The notes under the pieces are model-generated. The model saw only the letters and a program-made list of their open reading frames with translations, did no database searches and was not told the DNA's origin. Positions 1 through 12,120 of a stretch of DNA of 64,000 bases are shown in pieces; the first letter of the stretch is position 1, and each line of letters opens with the position of its first letter. The stretch comes from Nilaparvata lugens (taxonomy: Eukaryota; Arthropoda; Insecta; Hemiptera; Delphacidae), in the NCBI RefSeq assembly GCF_014356525.2, contig NC_052508.1, positions 49,951,858 to 50,015,857 on the forward strand, written 5' to 3'. A program made the position numbers and the translations under genes.

Positions 1-368
1 ACTTCTACGTTTGATGCCCAATAACTTTCTTTAATGACCAGTAAACAAATAATTTTTGCAATAAAAATTGTAGAGAATTTAATTCTGAAAAGAATTATGT
101 AAGTTGTGTAAACTAAATTTGAATAAAAGTTGAATGAAATGTATTCTTATGTAGTACATTACACCATGAGAATTTGCTGTTTTATGAGGAGAGAACTAAT
201 AACTCATAGGTTGTAGCTGATTGCAAATAAAATACTCGGTTTTTTATGAAAATTTTATTTTTATATGAAAGTAATATCTAAATGACATTAAACTTATACC
301 AAAAGACTGAAGATGATGTTCAAAGTGACCTCCTTTGTTCTAAATGCATATTTTCAGACGTATTCTCA
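1..368. other. AT-rich non-coding flank
   Basis: No reading frame, RNA gene or clear repeat is recognisable here. It probably holds the 3' part of the piggyBac-like element that follows on the minus strand, but I could not find its terminal inverted repeat or a TTAA target duplication. Confidence 0.3.
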
Positions 369-2082
369 TCAATTGTCGGACCCGTTAAAATATTGATTTC
401 TAGTCAAGGGTTTATTGGTGTTACGCTCATACAACAACCATGCATTCAATACTGCCATATCCAAGAAGTTCATGAATATCTTCTTCCAGTACTTCTTGGT
501 AGCTCTGGAGCAAGAAAGGTGGTAGAGTGATTTGTCACTTGAATCGACTCCTCCCATTGAAAGATTGTATTTGTTTATGAGTTCAGGATTGACAGCTTGT
601 GCCCCACCACGACTCTAAATCACCTTGTCCTCAGCATGGCACCCTGTTGTGATGAGATAAACTAGTTTCCTTGTTTTCTTCTGTTTGTATCCCACCAGTA
701 GTACAGGACCTCTTCTGTAATAAATACTTTTTTGCACCATCAAGCTTCTCTTTTATTACTGCCTTCTCCAAATCTTTGGTATTCTTGTTGACTGTACCTG
801 TCTCAAAGGTTTTGCACCCATACAGTAACTCAGTGACTGGCAATTTGGTGTAGTAATTGTCCATAAAAAGATGATAGCCTCTATTGAGGAGATTTGACCT
901 TCTCATCAAATCCATCACCACTTTTTGTGTGAAGGGTCCATCTTCATCATTTAGAAAATCTCTTCCACTATACAATGATACTTGGATGATGTAACTTGAT
1001 TGGCTGTCACACACTTCAAATTTTTTTATACCAAATCTGGAATGTCTTTTTTGGGGCACATATTGGATGAAGGTGCACCTATTCTTCATGCCAATCATGC
1101 TCTCATCTAGAGACAAATGTTGGGATGGAACAAAATGATGTAGGAATTTATTGTTGAGGTAATCAATGTACTGGTGCACTTTGTGCCATGGATCAAAACC
1201 AGGTTGTCCTCTATTCATCCGCTTCTTCAAACTAATGTGAAACATACTATCAATTAGTTGAAAATGATTCACTGACATCACCGTATTGAAAAAAGGAATG
1301 TATTGAGATGGAGCAGTGTCCCAATAGTACACAAGATTTTTGTGATGTGTAAGTCCCATGTTCAGCCAAAGGGCAATAAATTTTTTCATGTCTGAGATTT
1401 TCAGGGCAACCCATTTCTGTAATCTTGAATATTTTTTTCAATTTATTGGCATTCCTCATCTTCTCAATCTGTATTAGAGCATATTTATTTGTTTCCTCCA
1501 TGAGTAGCTTCCAGACAACAGATGTAAAAAACAAGTAAAAATATTCTATTGCCTTGCTGTTCCTAGGTGGACAATTTCTTATGCCAGGATTTCTGACATT
1601 GAAATCTTTGGCCAAGTCAATCTCGTCCTCTGGTGGATTCACTCTGACCCAATTGTGATTTTGGGCCAGACAAATGTCTGGAGCCGGATCTTCTGGGGCC
1701 AGAGGTTCTGAACATCTTGTTGATCCAGAGGTTCTGGAATGTCTTGTTGATCCAGAGGTTCTGGAATGTCTTGTTGATCCAGAAGTTATGGAACGTCTTG
1801 TTGATCCAGAGGTTCTGGAACGTCTTGTTGATCAACTTGTTGAAGTGAATCACCAACAATTTCGAACACATGTGTACCCGCTTCTAATTTGTCGAAATTT
1901 GGTGGAGCAATAAAATATTCATCTGAAGAATCTTCTTGTTGGTCTATATTTAATGTGGATAAACCTTCTTCAATCTCAAAATCGGAAGGAATGTCCTGTG
2001 CGCTAATGTCACTGTCACTATCTTCACTTTTGACATCACCCACAAAAAAAAGTGTGAATGTCAGATGAGGTAACTTGATCAC
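369..2082 (-). pseudogene. piggyBac-like transposase, frameshifted
   Basis: This is a decayed DDE transposase of the piggyBac family, the enzyme that cuts and inserts its element at TTAA sites. Minus-strand fragments in family order are 2082-1786 (acidic N-terminus rich in S/D/E), 1642-1250, 1389-631 (core) and 557-369 (end of the core). All three conserved acidic positions are visible: the Asp in SLDESMIGMK, the Asp in LFMDNYYT, and the Asp in MGGVDSSDK. The fragments change frame near 1770, 1385 and 610-630, and residues such as AVNPELINKYNLSM between two blocks can be read only in a shifted frame. No cysteine-rich C-terminal domain was seen. The sequence shows a dead copy; family assignment is firm from the core motifs. 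Confidence 0.85.
1716..1850. repeat. 27-bp tandem repeat, five units
   Basis: Units start near 1716, 1743, 1770, 1797 and 1824, at an exact 27-bp period, with the core CTTGTTGATCCAGAGGTTCT. On the minus strand each unit encodes nine residues of the type EPLDQQDVP. The array therefore lies in the N-terminal region of the piggyBac-like reading frame and adds acidic/proline repeats there. Units differ by one to three bases. Confidence 0.85.
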
Positions 2083-3012
2083 TCATTTTGACTACCTACC
2101 TACTTACCTACTGTAGCCTAGAAAAGCCTAAAATAGAAATAAAAACTTGATAATAGAAGTTTGCTAACTTACTAATGAGTTTTTGAACAATAAAACAACC
2201 TAATATACTGATTGAAACAACATATCAATTCCTATTGAATCCCCAACACACTAATAATCGCCTAGGTAGGCTACACTTTACTGACTTGAAACTCAACTTA
2301 TTTATGAAAAAAACTATGCTAAATACTGAAATAACAATAATTTATGTGCGTTTTTATACAGTAAAACACTTTTCAAACTGATGAAAGAGAGAAAGAAGGC
2401 AGAATGCGTTTCTAAATATTGATATCAAACATGCTAATAATCACAAAATGCAAGTCACAAACAGATCAGAACGAATGCATGGCTTTCAGAAACACAATTT
2501 CAATCATGGGTTTTTGATGAAAAAACCGATGGTAAGACCTAATTTACTAATACAACACTATTATAGTAATAATCTGCTTACATTTTAACAAACTTATAAT
2601 ATTTTATAAGGATAAAACCACTTTGAACTTCACTTTATCCTGATAACAACAGAAGCAAACATGAACCATACAGCGAATAGTGAACTGTAAACAGAACTAG
2701 CGAGTAGCAATGAGAGAGACAGGATGTAGCTTTGATGATTTTTAGTAATCAGCTTAGCCAACTGGCATTATTAGAAATGGTATTAGAAAGAATCATTGAA
2801 ATTTTGACTTGAAATTGTTTGAAGGATACAATTTGAAGGAAACAATTTTGAAATTGTTTTTGAAGGATATTTATATATTTTTGTTTTGTAAAATTGTATT
2901 GACAATAAAGAAGTTTCAAATCAAATCATTATTAATTTTTATCAGTATCACAAAGTACATTTTGTATGAGCTCATTTTATCTATACAATTTTCAGTTCTC
3001 TAATGATGGCTG
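2083..3012. other. AT-rich spacer between piggyBac and Polinton relics
   Basis: This stretch lies between the start of the piggyBac-like coding region and the end of the Polinton polymerase. It has no convincing reading frame. It likely includes the 5' non-coding end of the piggyBac-like element and the 3' flank of the Polinton fragment. I saw no terminal repeats. Confidence 0.3.
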
Positions 3013-3763
3013 TTACTCATTATCACTCTGGCATAGCCTTTTTGCAGATGGTTCATCAACTTCTTCATCATCATCATCATCATTACTCCTTTTACAAGAA
3101 AGAGAATGATGTCCAAATGCCAAAGTATGAACTCCATCATCCAATATATGTCCCTTTTCATCAGCATTGCTTAGTGATTTTTTCTTCTGAACTAGTGTCA
3201 TGATTTGATGCTTCCTGGTAGCAAACATCACTTTGCTTCCTAGAGATGTCTTTGTTCTCATAGAGACAGTCGAGATAGTCCTGAAAGGTGATGACTTTGT
3301 ATCGTTCAGCATCTAGGTGGGATTTCAACAGTTCTTGTCCAAGTATTGGTCTTCTCACTCCTTCAGCTTTCTTTAACAAACCACTCTTTAATTGACTTGG
3401 ATCCTTGGTGAAGCATCTGCAGGCATACAGTTTTGATCATAGACCTACATATTCATGAGTAGCTCTGTTGGCATATTCATCCTGGAACTTTCCAAGTACC
3501 ATCTTGTTTGTGTCTGAATAGCATGGGTGGTTGGTCAGATACTCAGATGTATCAAAGGTGTCTTTCAGCTGCTGGTTGTTGATAATGTTGTTGTAGAGGT
3601 TCTCAGTTCTCACAATGTAGAATAAGCTGTCAGTATCCTGGTTAAGCAGTTGTAGGTTCTCTTTGTATGTAGGTTTCATCACATTGTAGTGGAATTGATA
3701 CACAGGGCCGTCGCGTCGTTTGTAGCGCCCCGAGGCGAGAACAACCGCGGCGCCCCCCCCCAC
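3013..3763 (-). pseudogene. Polinton/Maverick DNA polymerase B, C-terminal part
   Basis: C-terminal portion of a protein-primed family-B DNA polymerase, the enzyme Polintons use to copy themselves. On the minus strand, 3763-3437 carries the palm motif C core QDTDSLFY, preceded by a Y-x-F-H-Y-N-x-M-K stretch. Fragments 3379-3161 and 3312-3013 carry the conserved tail (a position-specific LSNADEKGHIL...DGVHTLAFGHHSL pattern, typically a DDKR...DG..T.A.GHY signature in this family). Frame changes occur near 3430 and 3250. Palm motifs A and B are absent because the sequence upstream of 3705 has been replaced by an unrelated GC-edged insertion. Non-functional. Confidence 0.8.
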
Positions 3764-4925
3764 AACTATAACGATCCCTACGTTTTTAAATGTCTACCAC
3801 CAGGCTGTCTGCTACAGCTTACATACTATGTTCATGTTTGAATGTAAGGGTGAGACGTGATTCGGTGAATGGAATGAACGTTTTTCACCAATTACCAAAC
3901 CCATTTTACTGCTATACTAGCAAATAATTTTTGTATGCTATTATATGTTATTTATTTTTACAATAAATGAATTTATCAGGTTAGTGAGGAATTTGAGTAC
4001 TTTTTGTACAGATTCTTAAGCATAGTTGACTCAGTTTTTCTGTTCAAACAGTTAAATTTGCCAAGTTTACCTTCATAACAGTTCTATGGACTTGAAGAAA
4101 AATTTATTGTTTTCAACTCAGTTACCAGTTGTTTTATAATGATCTTATTATTTATAATTGTACTTGTTGTTGTGAGAGAATTTTGTTTTTGTGAAGACAT
4201 TATTAACTTACAATAAATGATTTTGATTTAATTTTACTTACGAAATAACTGGGGCAGGACAGCAACGATCTTCAGGACAGCGAATTCCGGTGAATTTCCA
4301 GCGAATTTATGGGAATCTCCAGTGAATTATTTATTAATTTTTTATTCCATTTTGTCCAGCTTGATGGCATAACGGATCACCCACTCACCACTTTTTATCA
4401 TATTTACTATCACAATGTACAAAGTAAAACAAACTAATTATTATTTATACACAGTCAGCAGTTTTGATATTTCCTTCTAGGATTGTTAAATTGTCTCGCC
4501 TTTTCAGTAAGTACTGTACATTAAAACTCAAAACTTCAAACGCTAAAATATGTTCTTCTGGATTTGTTATAAGCAAATGTTTTTAAAATCTCTTCAAAGT
4601 CGAGTTCCTTTGCAATTTCATTCTCAATCGAAAGTATCGCGAGTGAATTAAGCCTTTCTTGTGCCATTGTAGAGTGCAAATAAGTTTTTATAAGTTTGAG
4701 AATTCTGCAAATTCTTAAGACTGTATGGTCTTAGTTGCAACGGTCTGGGGACCGTTAGTCAATGAACAGAAACAATATTGAATGAAACTTGTATGCCAAA
4801 ATGAGATATTATTTAGGAAAAGATTGGAGATCATTCACCATCACAAGTTGTTCAAATTCAAAATTGTGAAAAAAATTTTTACGAAGCTGAAGCGCCCCCC
4901 AGGCCGCGGCGCCCCCTGTGCCGCG
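3705..4925. mobile_element. hAT-like non-autonomous insertion inside the Polinton polymerase
   Basis: About 1.2 kb of AT-rich sequence with GC-rich edges splits the polymerase. The left edge reads CAGGGCCGTCGCG and continues with AGCGCCCCGAGGCGAG; the right edge ends CGCGGCGCCCCTCAGGTCTG. The left edge resembles the hAT element at 36080 (CAGGCACGGCCCTAGG followed by GCCGCCCTGGGCGAG), so the two may be one family. No clean 8-bp target duplication is visible, and polymerase sequence between the GIRG and DTDS motifs is missing. A deletion therefore accompanied or followed insertion. No coding capacity seen inside. Confidence 0.5.
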
Positions 4926-4929
4926 GCGC

Positions 4930-7325
4930 CCCTCAGGTCTGTGTACAGGAGTTATTATGTGGGCTTCTTGGGGTCAACAGGCACTCCTGTGTAAGTGTTG
5001 TTGGCAACGGCATGTCGATGAACACATGTTGTTATTCTGCCTCTGATGCCTTGCTCAATGGCTCAATGAACATATGCATGTTGTAGTCGGTCAGGAGTTC
5101 TAGTTCAACTTTTGTATACTTCAGCATAACATCAAAGGAGAAGCCTGGCAATGTAAAGTAATGTGCACAATCAAGATCATAAGTCTTCAAACAAACATCT
5201 CGGAAACTTTCAAACACATCAGCCAGAAGGAGAACATCTGTTTTGAGGTATAGGTCACTGTACTCTCCCAGGTCTTGCAGTCAAATTTCTCCCACACTTG
5301 TTGGGCATGTTCATAATATGCCTCATCACTGATGTGGTTGTCAGTTAGCTTGCTGGAAAATGTCTCCTTTGGTAGTAGTGAGGTCTCCTCCAGTTTTTCC
5401 CACGAGTTGCAATATTTGTAGGGGAATACACCCTTTCTGGAAACCAATTCCAGTTTGTCTCCAAATTCTCTAGCAGTATGTGGTAACACTGTTGACACTT
5501 CTTCAGTAGACTTGACAAGGTTGGTGACTAGGTTGTCCAGGCTGTCCGGTGTGAATCTGAAGGTATTGATGAATCGTAGGTGCAGTTGTTTTGAAATTTG
5601 TTTGGTGAATGATAATGTACTCTCCTAATGTGTTTGGGATGACAAACAGCTGCTCTTTATCGGTTCCAAGGTGCGGTATAATCAAGTGAGTGTTGTAATT
5701 GGAAGAGTTGTGGAGAAAAACGTGGATGAATGTTGTACGACATCTTTGAAGGTTGCACTTGTTGCACAGAGTGTTCCGGTAGACCTCTGTTATACGACAA
5801 TGGTCATACACCTTGTCACCATTGAATGGTTTCTTGCAGGCTTTGCAGTTGGTGGCAGCATTGCGTCTGGCTTCCCCCCTCTCAAAAAGTGGAAGCATCT
5901 TTATTTGATGATGATTGATTGCCTCATCTAGATCTCTTGCATGCATGGTTAGAGTTTTGATGAAGTGTCCGGCTGCATCATGTCCTCTGTAGACAATTGG
6001 CTCCTGAGGGATGATGTTAGTGATTGATAGCCACGATGGAAATAAGTTCTTAGCTCTAACAAAGTAGAGGCAGTAGCTCATTGCAGTGTGATGCTGGATC
6101 ACTCTGGTTGCCTTCCCAATCCATTGCTGCTCTTCCTAGGGCTTCTCCAGTAGACATTCAAAATCTGCATAGGCCATCAATGGTAGTCTGAATTTATTCA
6201 AATGTTTCTCGAATTTCATTGTTGGTGGGCTTCCATCTTCCTTGAGTTGAGGCATGATGATCCTAGCAGTCTGGTTGTTGGCACAGTACTCCTCATGACC
6301 TTTCATCCTCTGCTGCCCATTATTCTTGATGGTGTAGTGTGTAATACACCTACAACAAATTATGATGCAGTGTCCATCTTTAGTGAGCTGAGATCTTACA
6401 AGTTTCTTGAAGTTTTTTATGAAACAGTAGTGACTATTGATATCTTCCTCTTCTTCTTCATGAGTGGTGGGGGCTTCACTGCTGTCCTGAGTGGTGGTAG
6501 CATCACTGCTGTCCTGAGTGGTGGTGGCTTCACTGCCATCATTGTCATGGAGGAGTAGTAAACAAAATGATCCTCCTTCATTTCTTTCGCAACACATCTT
6601 GGATAGATAATACATTTGGAATCCATCCCATATATACTCGGATTATCCCTCTCAAAACAGTCAATTTGATTGATGGTGGTGGGGAAAGAAATTCCATTGA
6701 AATTGTATTTTTCAATGAGCTGATGATACCTACCATTAATTCGTTCAGGATGTGCTCCTTGCACATGTTTGGCGAGGATTGCTCTCTTGAAACATTGTTG
6801 ATTGCTATTCTTCAGATTGATGATGGCTTTTCTTGCTGCAATTTTGGCTGGCAGTTCAATGTAGGAAGATCCTCGAAGTGGTTTGTGCTTGCTTATGTGT
6901 ATGAGGAGACCATCGATGATGAGAAGGCTCCATCCACTAGAGTTGCCCTCAAACTTGGCCTCTTCTTACAACAGCTTCTTGCACACCTCCCTGATAATTC
7001 CAGCAAGATCGTTGACATTGAATATTGAATAGTTTGGAATCTTGAAGGCTACATTCTGAAATTCTTCCTGCTCAATGTTCTTCTCATCAAGGTGGCTGTG
7101 TTGGTATGTAGCCTCCAACACCAGGTTGACCTTGATTGGTCCATGTGTCTGGAACTCCTGACCTATCACATCAACGATCTTTGCCTGTAAGCTGTTTAGT
7201 AGCAAGTGGAAATCCTTTGCTGGGTTGGGTGAAGAGTTGTTGTTGTAGAAGAGTGTCCAAAGGTTGTTGTTGAAGGCTTCCTCCAATGTACAAACTCTCC
7301 TGACAAGCTGCTGGTCTGCTGGCAT
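4930..7325 (-). pseudogene. Polinton/Maverick DNA polymerase B, N-terminal and exonuclease part
   Basis: N-terminal two thirds of the split polymerase. Minus-strand fragments run 7325-6966, 6764-6417, 6615-6136, 6102-5503, 5498-5187 and 5217-5032. Recognisable family blocks are an exonuclease II-like FLHNSSNYNTHLII near 5690, a C-x2-C...H...C-x2-C zinc-like cluster near 5770-5860 (typical of this polymerase group), the block F-P-Y-K-Y with a following FSSKL near 5350-5430, the block [16 protein letters not shown] near 5130, and EQGIRGR after a frameshift near 5060. Several frameshifts and two adjacent stops near 4950 show it is dead. No integrase, capsid, ATPase or protease gene of a full Polinton is in the window, so this is an isolated fragment. 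Confidence 0.8.
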
Positions 7326-7462
7326 CTGGTAGCTTTGTTCATCTGTAACATATATACAAGAAGATTAATAATAGGGTCCAATGTAGGTGGCGATCATCTA
7401 GAGTGACACAATCATCTTCAATGACATGTCTTGCACTCGATCTAGATGTTCAGCATACAATC

Positions 7463-7470
7463 TATATATA

Positions 7471-7513
<43 letters not shown>

Positions 7514-7516
7514 ATA
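7463..7516. repeat. (TA)n microsatellite
   Basis: Nearly pure TA dinucleotides interrupted by two ATTAT steps. It marks the boundary between the Polinton relic and the following dispersed repeat. Confidence 0.9.
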
Positions 7517-8207
7517 GATTTTAGTTCTGCGAGTGAGAACTAAAAATCTACCAGACCAAAAACGTTCAAATTTGGTAGGTATGTTCAGTTGGCCATTTAG
7601 AGGCGCACTAAGAAATCTTTTGGCAATTTTTTAACTCTAAGGGTGGTTTTTAAGGGTTTAAAGTTCTTTTAGCATGTATAGTCTTCTTATTCCAATATCT
7701 TAAAATTATAATTGAAATGTCCATACCATATGTTAATATAGAACTATAATCTAGAGAGAGTACCTCTTCAAAACATTTGTTCTGGTAACTAAATTAAAAA
7801 TTTTGTCAGGTTGGCATTAAGTTGAGTTGACTTAGTTAGGTTGGCACCAAGTTGAAGATTGAAATGCATTTATCCAGGACCTCCTGAATACCAATTTATC
7901 CAGTTAGCCAAAATTAGTATTTTCTCAGCTTTTCTGCATTTCCTCACCTTTTTCAATAATTTATGGAAATATATTTTAAAAAATTCAGTACACAGGTTTA
8001 GCTGAGGTGGAAGAATTTTGTTTGCCAAAGATACGCCGATCAGGTGTTTTTCGAGATCAAATTGACATAATACCTTCAAATTCGGTACAGAGGCTCCGCC
8101 GAGGTCTACATGCAGGCAAGCAAAGCGAGCCCACTGATCTTTTTGGACGACCCAGTTGGGGGTCTGGCTAGACAGATATGGTGAGCAAAGTGAGCCTGAT
8201 GGCTAGC

Positions 8208-8210
<3 letters not shown>
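7517..8210. repeat. probable dispersed repeat between two TA tracts
   Basis: This 0.7-kb stretch is bounded on both sides by long TA microsatellites. It holds no reading frame I can defend. It contains repeat-like phrases such as GCAAGCAAAGCGAGCCCA and GTGAGCAAAGTGAGCCTGAT, related to each other at 8110 and 8180. The TA-flanked architecture suggests an interspersed element, but class and ends are unknown. Confidence 0.4.

Positions 8211-8262
<52 letters not shown>
8211..8262. repeat. (TA)26 microsatellite
   Basis: Uninterrupted TA repeat of 52 bases. The Ile-Tyr run it gives on the minus strand is an artefact, not a protein. Confidence 0.95.
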
Positions 8263-8264
<2 letters not shown>

Positions 8265-9340
8265 TTCATTCCTTAACACAAAGTTGGTCTTTTGCATAAA
8301 TCTTTACAACTCATGTTGGTACGTTTGCGTAAGATGGTCCAAGCATCTTTAGTAGCTCCACAGACCTATCATGTGATGGCGTTTGCGTAATGGAGTATTA
8401 TAGTTCACTCCCGTGGGTCTGTGCGTTCGCGCCATTTATTCAGACTGAACTTGATTTGAGGTTATGTATTGAAGTTGGCGCCGTTTCTGTTGTGAATGGA
8501 ATATGCTTGTCTAGTCCTTGTCTGTCAGCTGTCTGTTGTCTGCAGACAGTGCAGAGTGAAAGTGATATTGTGTTTTGTGTTGTTGTGATTGTGTCAAAAT
8601 GTCCAAAAAGATTATTCAAGCAGTGATAAATTTTCGAATTCAACTTTGAAAGGTAAGTCAGTTATAGAATTATAACTTGTACTTGAATTATTATAGTTAC
8701 TTGTACTATTTAGCTTGCTTCTTTTACAATTATTTCCTTATGAGATTTAGTAATGCTTTAAGGTTATTAACATTTTGAAACGAAATCAAGAATAAAACAC
8801 ATCAAAAGTAGAAATTAAAAGTAAACCGCATCACTACTCACAGAGTGTATGTAATTGAGTGATTGGAAATAAATAAATGTAACAAAAAATAAAATCGTAA
8901 ATGTAATTCCTTCATTTCTATCACTACTTACAAGCTCATTCTGCACAAGAATCTTATTCTATTAGGATATATACAATGAATATATACCTGGATAGAATTG
9001 GTAAGAAGCTCATTGGCAATGAAATTCTCAATTGTATAAATAATATTTAGATCATAAAAGTCAAGTTAGTCCTAAAATCATTCCTCTTCAGCCATGCAAT
9101 TTTTCATGAATAACTCTTTTAATAGGTCTAAAGATAGGAATGGATATTTATTTATTTATTCAATCAATGAGAATTACTCAACTTACAGAAAAGTACCACA
9201 GGCTTATACGCCCAAAACGGTTCCAATTCTAATTTATACAACAGTCCAAATGTAGCTAGGTTATGTGATAGTGATATGCAAACAATACCAATCCTGGGCC
9301 TAGGACTAATGATGAATAAACAGCTAATGAAACTTTTCTA
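8263..9340. other. non-coding; possible untranslated first exon with donor
   Basis: No protein gene is recognised. A less AT-rich patch at 8390-8652 ends in AAAG followed by a consensus splice donor GTAAGT at 8653-8658. It contains only a short frame starting at 8600 that stops after 16 codons. It could be a 5' untranslated exon of a host transcript or the 5' region of the LINE that follows. The rest is AT-rich. Confidence 0.25.
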
Positions 9341-12120
9341 AACACCATATCTTTGAATGTCCAGGGTATATCAAACAAATAAGAATATATTTCCCTCTTA
9401 TTATGTTATAAAACTATAGCCTAATGCTAGGATAATTACTGTTGCTGAACACTGGTTAACAAACGATGACTGTAGCTGTCTCACAATACCTGACTATGAA
9501 CTTGGGTCCTTCTATGGAAGGAAAAATTCCACACATAGTGGAGAAGCAATTTTTCTAATTAATGGATTGAAATTAGAAGAATTAAGCATAGTAAAGGAAC
9601 TTTCTATAGAAATGATTTGTGAAGCTGTTGCAATTAAACTTCCAAATGAAAAAATAATTGTTTTGTCATTGTACAGACCCTATAATAATGATGTTAGTTT
9701 TTTTAACAACTCTCTATCCTGTCTTAATGATATATTATGTGCCATTTATAAATGTAACTATAATTTAATATTATGTGCTGATTTCAATGTCAACTTTAAT
9801 GTAAATGATAATTTTAATAGAGATCTTTGCAATTTGTTTGAATGTTTTGGTATCCATATTTCTACAAAAATGAAATCACTAGACCAGGCACACTGAATGA
9901 AGGTCACTGTATTGATAATGTTGTGACTGTGATATTCATGATAGCAGACATGTGACCCGAGTTATCAATACACATCTACTGTCAGATCATCATGCCCTAC
10001 TATTTAAATATTTTATAAATGTGAAAAATGACTCTCAAAGTTTTCTAGTGTAAACAAAAAGCTAGATAGGTTAGTTAATTAATGATCAGAACACTTATTT
10101 ATTTGTTAGGTTAATTAATTAGTATCATACACTGGAGTGTGGTGTATTTGCTTAGCCTAATGATGCGAATGATAAGTTTAAGAAGTTTTTTGATTTGTAT
10201 ATGTCAGCTGTTAATGCTGCTTATCCTCTTAGAGGTTTCAAAGTTAGTAAGCCTAAGCTGGATGATGGATGGTATACTGCTGATTTAATAAAGCTCAAAC
10301 ATAGTTGTGATGAATATTATAGCTTACTGAAATTTTTTAAGACTAATCAGTTCAGAGATAAATATAAAAGCTGTAAGAAAGAGTATAGAATTGCTATTAA
10401 GAATGCAAAAATAAATTATTTCAACAACAAAATAGAGCACTCAAAAAATAAAACTCAAGCTGCATGGAAGGTAGTTAAAATTCTTACAAATGTCAACAAT
10501 GAAGCTATTGATTCACATGATGATAACAACGCTGATTCATTTAACAACTTTTTCATTGAAAAAGTTGAGGAAATTAGTGAAAATGTGCCAGTTAGTGAAC
10601 ATCTCAGCTCTCACTACATCAATAAGTGCAATAGGCCCAATGTACCATTTTTTTCCAACCTGTTACTGCAGATTATGTGTACCAGAAAATAAGTAGTCTT
10701 AGTAATTCAAGTTTTTTTAGATATATATGGTATTAATTCTAAGGTCTTAAAAATATCTGCCCCTTATATAAGTGAAGTTTTGAGTTACCTTATAAATTAT
10801 TGTTTAGTTTACAAGGGCATTTATCCAAGTGTATTGAAAAACGTTAAGGTAATACCTGTAGGCTACATAAAAAAGGTGATAAGAAAAACTTCAGGCCAAT
10901 ATTTCAGGCCAATATAATCAGGCCTTATTTCAGGCCAATAACAATTGTACCTGTGATATCCAAAGTATTTGAGGCCATAATGCAAGACCAGATCTCAAAT
11001 AATTTTGAAAACTTTGGTATTTTTACTAAAAAACAATTTGGTTTCAGGCCATGTAGAAATACTAGCAATGCAGTAACAAGTTTAGTAAATTAATAGTGTT
11101 GTTGATGATTTGGAGAAGGGTCTATCTGTTAGTTTTAGGTCATATGACATATTGTCTAAAGCTTTCGATACTGTTAAGCATAACATACTTTTTGAAAAAT
11201 TTTCTTATTATGGCTGCAATTCAAAATCAATCTATTTAAAGGACCGCAACCAGTTTGTTTACAAAGATTGTCAATTCTCTAAGGGCAGAAAGGTTCATTA
11301 TGGGGCCCATACTTGGATCAATACTCCCTAATATATATATATATTAACAACATAATTTGTAATATAGAAGGCACTGATAAAGCAGGATTTCTCTTTGCTG
11401 ATGATTTTGGTCTCAAAGTTAGTTGTAAATCCGAAGCAGGTGTACAAAATTGTCTAGTTGATAGCTCTCTACTCCTTAATGATTGTTGTGCTAGTAATTA
11501 TTATGTTCACCTATAATAGAAATTCAAACAATGAAGTAGGGACTGAACCTTTAAAATTTCTAGGTATTGTTCTTGATCCCAAACTTAATTGGCAACCACA
11601 TATGCAGAATTAATTAGTGAAAAAATAGCAAAGGTACTGTACTTGCTGAGAAGGTTAAAGTTAACTGTAGATATTAATATATTATTAAATGTGTATTTCT
11701 CTCAAATACAAAGTTTACTGTCCTATGGTATACTATTATGGGGCTCTAGTACTCATGTCTCAAAAATATTTATACTCCAAAAGAAAGCAATTAGATTGAT
11801 TTGTAATGTTGATATGAGGACCCACTGTAAACCTTTTTCACAAAATTGGGAATATTAACTGTCTATTCTTTGTATGTATTATTAGTGTTAGTTAAGTAAT
11901 CTGGATTTTTTTAAATTAAATAGTGACTGTCATGGATATGAAACCAGAAATAGGAATAATATCAGAGTTCAATAGTTCAGGTTCACAACTTCACAAAAAA
12001 ATCTTCTGTACACATCTGTTAAACTGTACAATTCATTACCACTAGAAATTAAGGCACTGCCTCTTACATTCTTCAAAAGGAAATTGAAAACTGTACTGAA
12101 AGCTGAAAGTTTATATAACA
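9341..12120 (+). pseudogene. LINE (Jockey/CR1-type) endonuclease-reverse transcriptase, decayed
   Basis: Decayed second reading frame of a non-LTR retrotransposon. In order: an endonuclease start (SLNVQG near 9353), AEHWLTNDD near 9448, a central block with IIVLSLYRP and LILCADFNVNF (9567-9896), the linker region (10195-10692), reverse transcriptase blocks RPITIVPVISKVFEA near 10935 and FGFRPCRNTSNAV near 11040, an AFDTVKHN block near 11165, the catalytic LFADDFGL near 11390, and a C-terminal tail with KLYNSLPLEI near 12020. Stops and frameshifts separate nearly all blocks. The motif set fits the Jockey/CR1 group but clade assignment needs a tree. There is no first reading frame or poly(A) tail that I can identify. 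Confidence 0.8.

Noticed and set aside
3003..3203. His-rich plus-strand frame
   Set aside because: It is the antisense of the Asp-rich tail of the Polinton polymerase fragment.
8106..8297. Minus-strand frame with an Ile-Tyr run
   Set aside because: Produced by the TA microsatellite.
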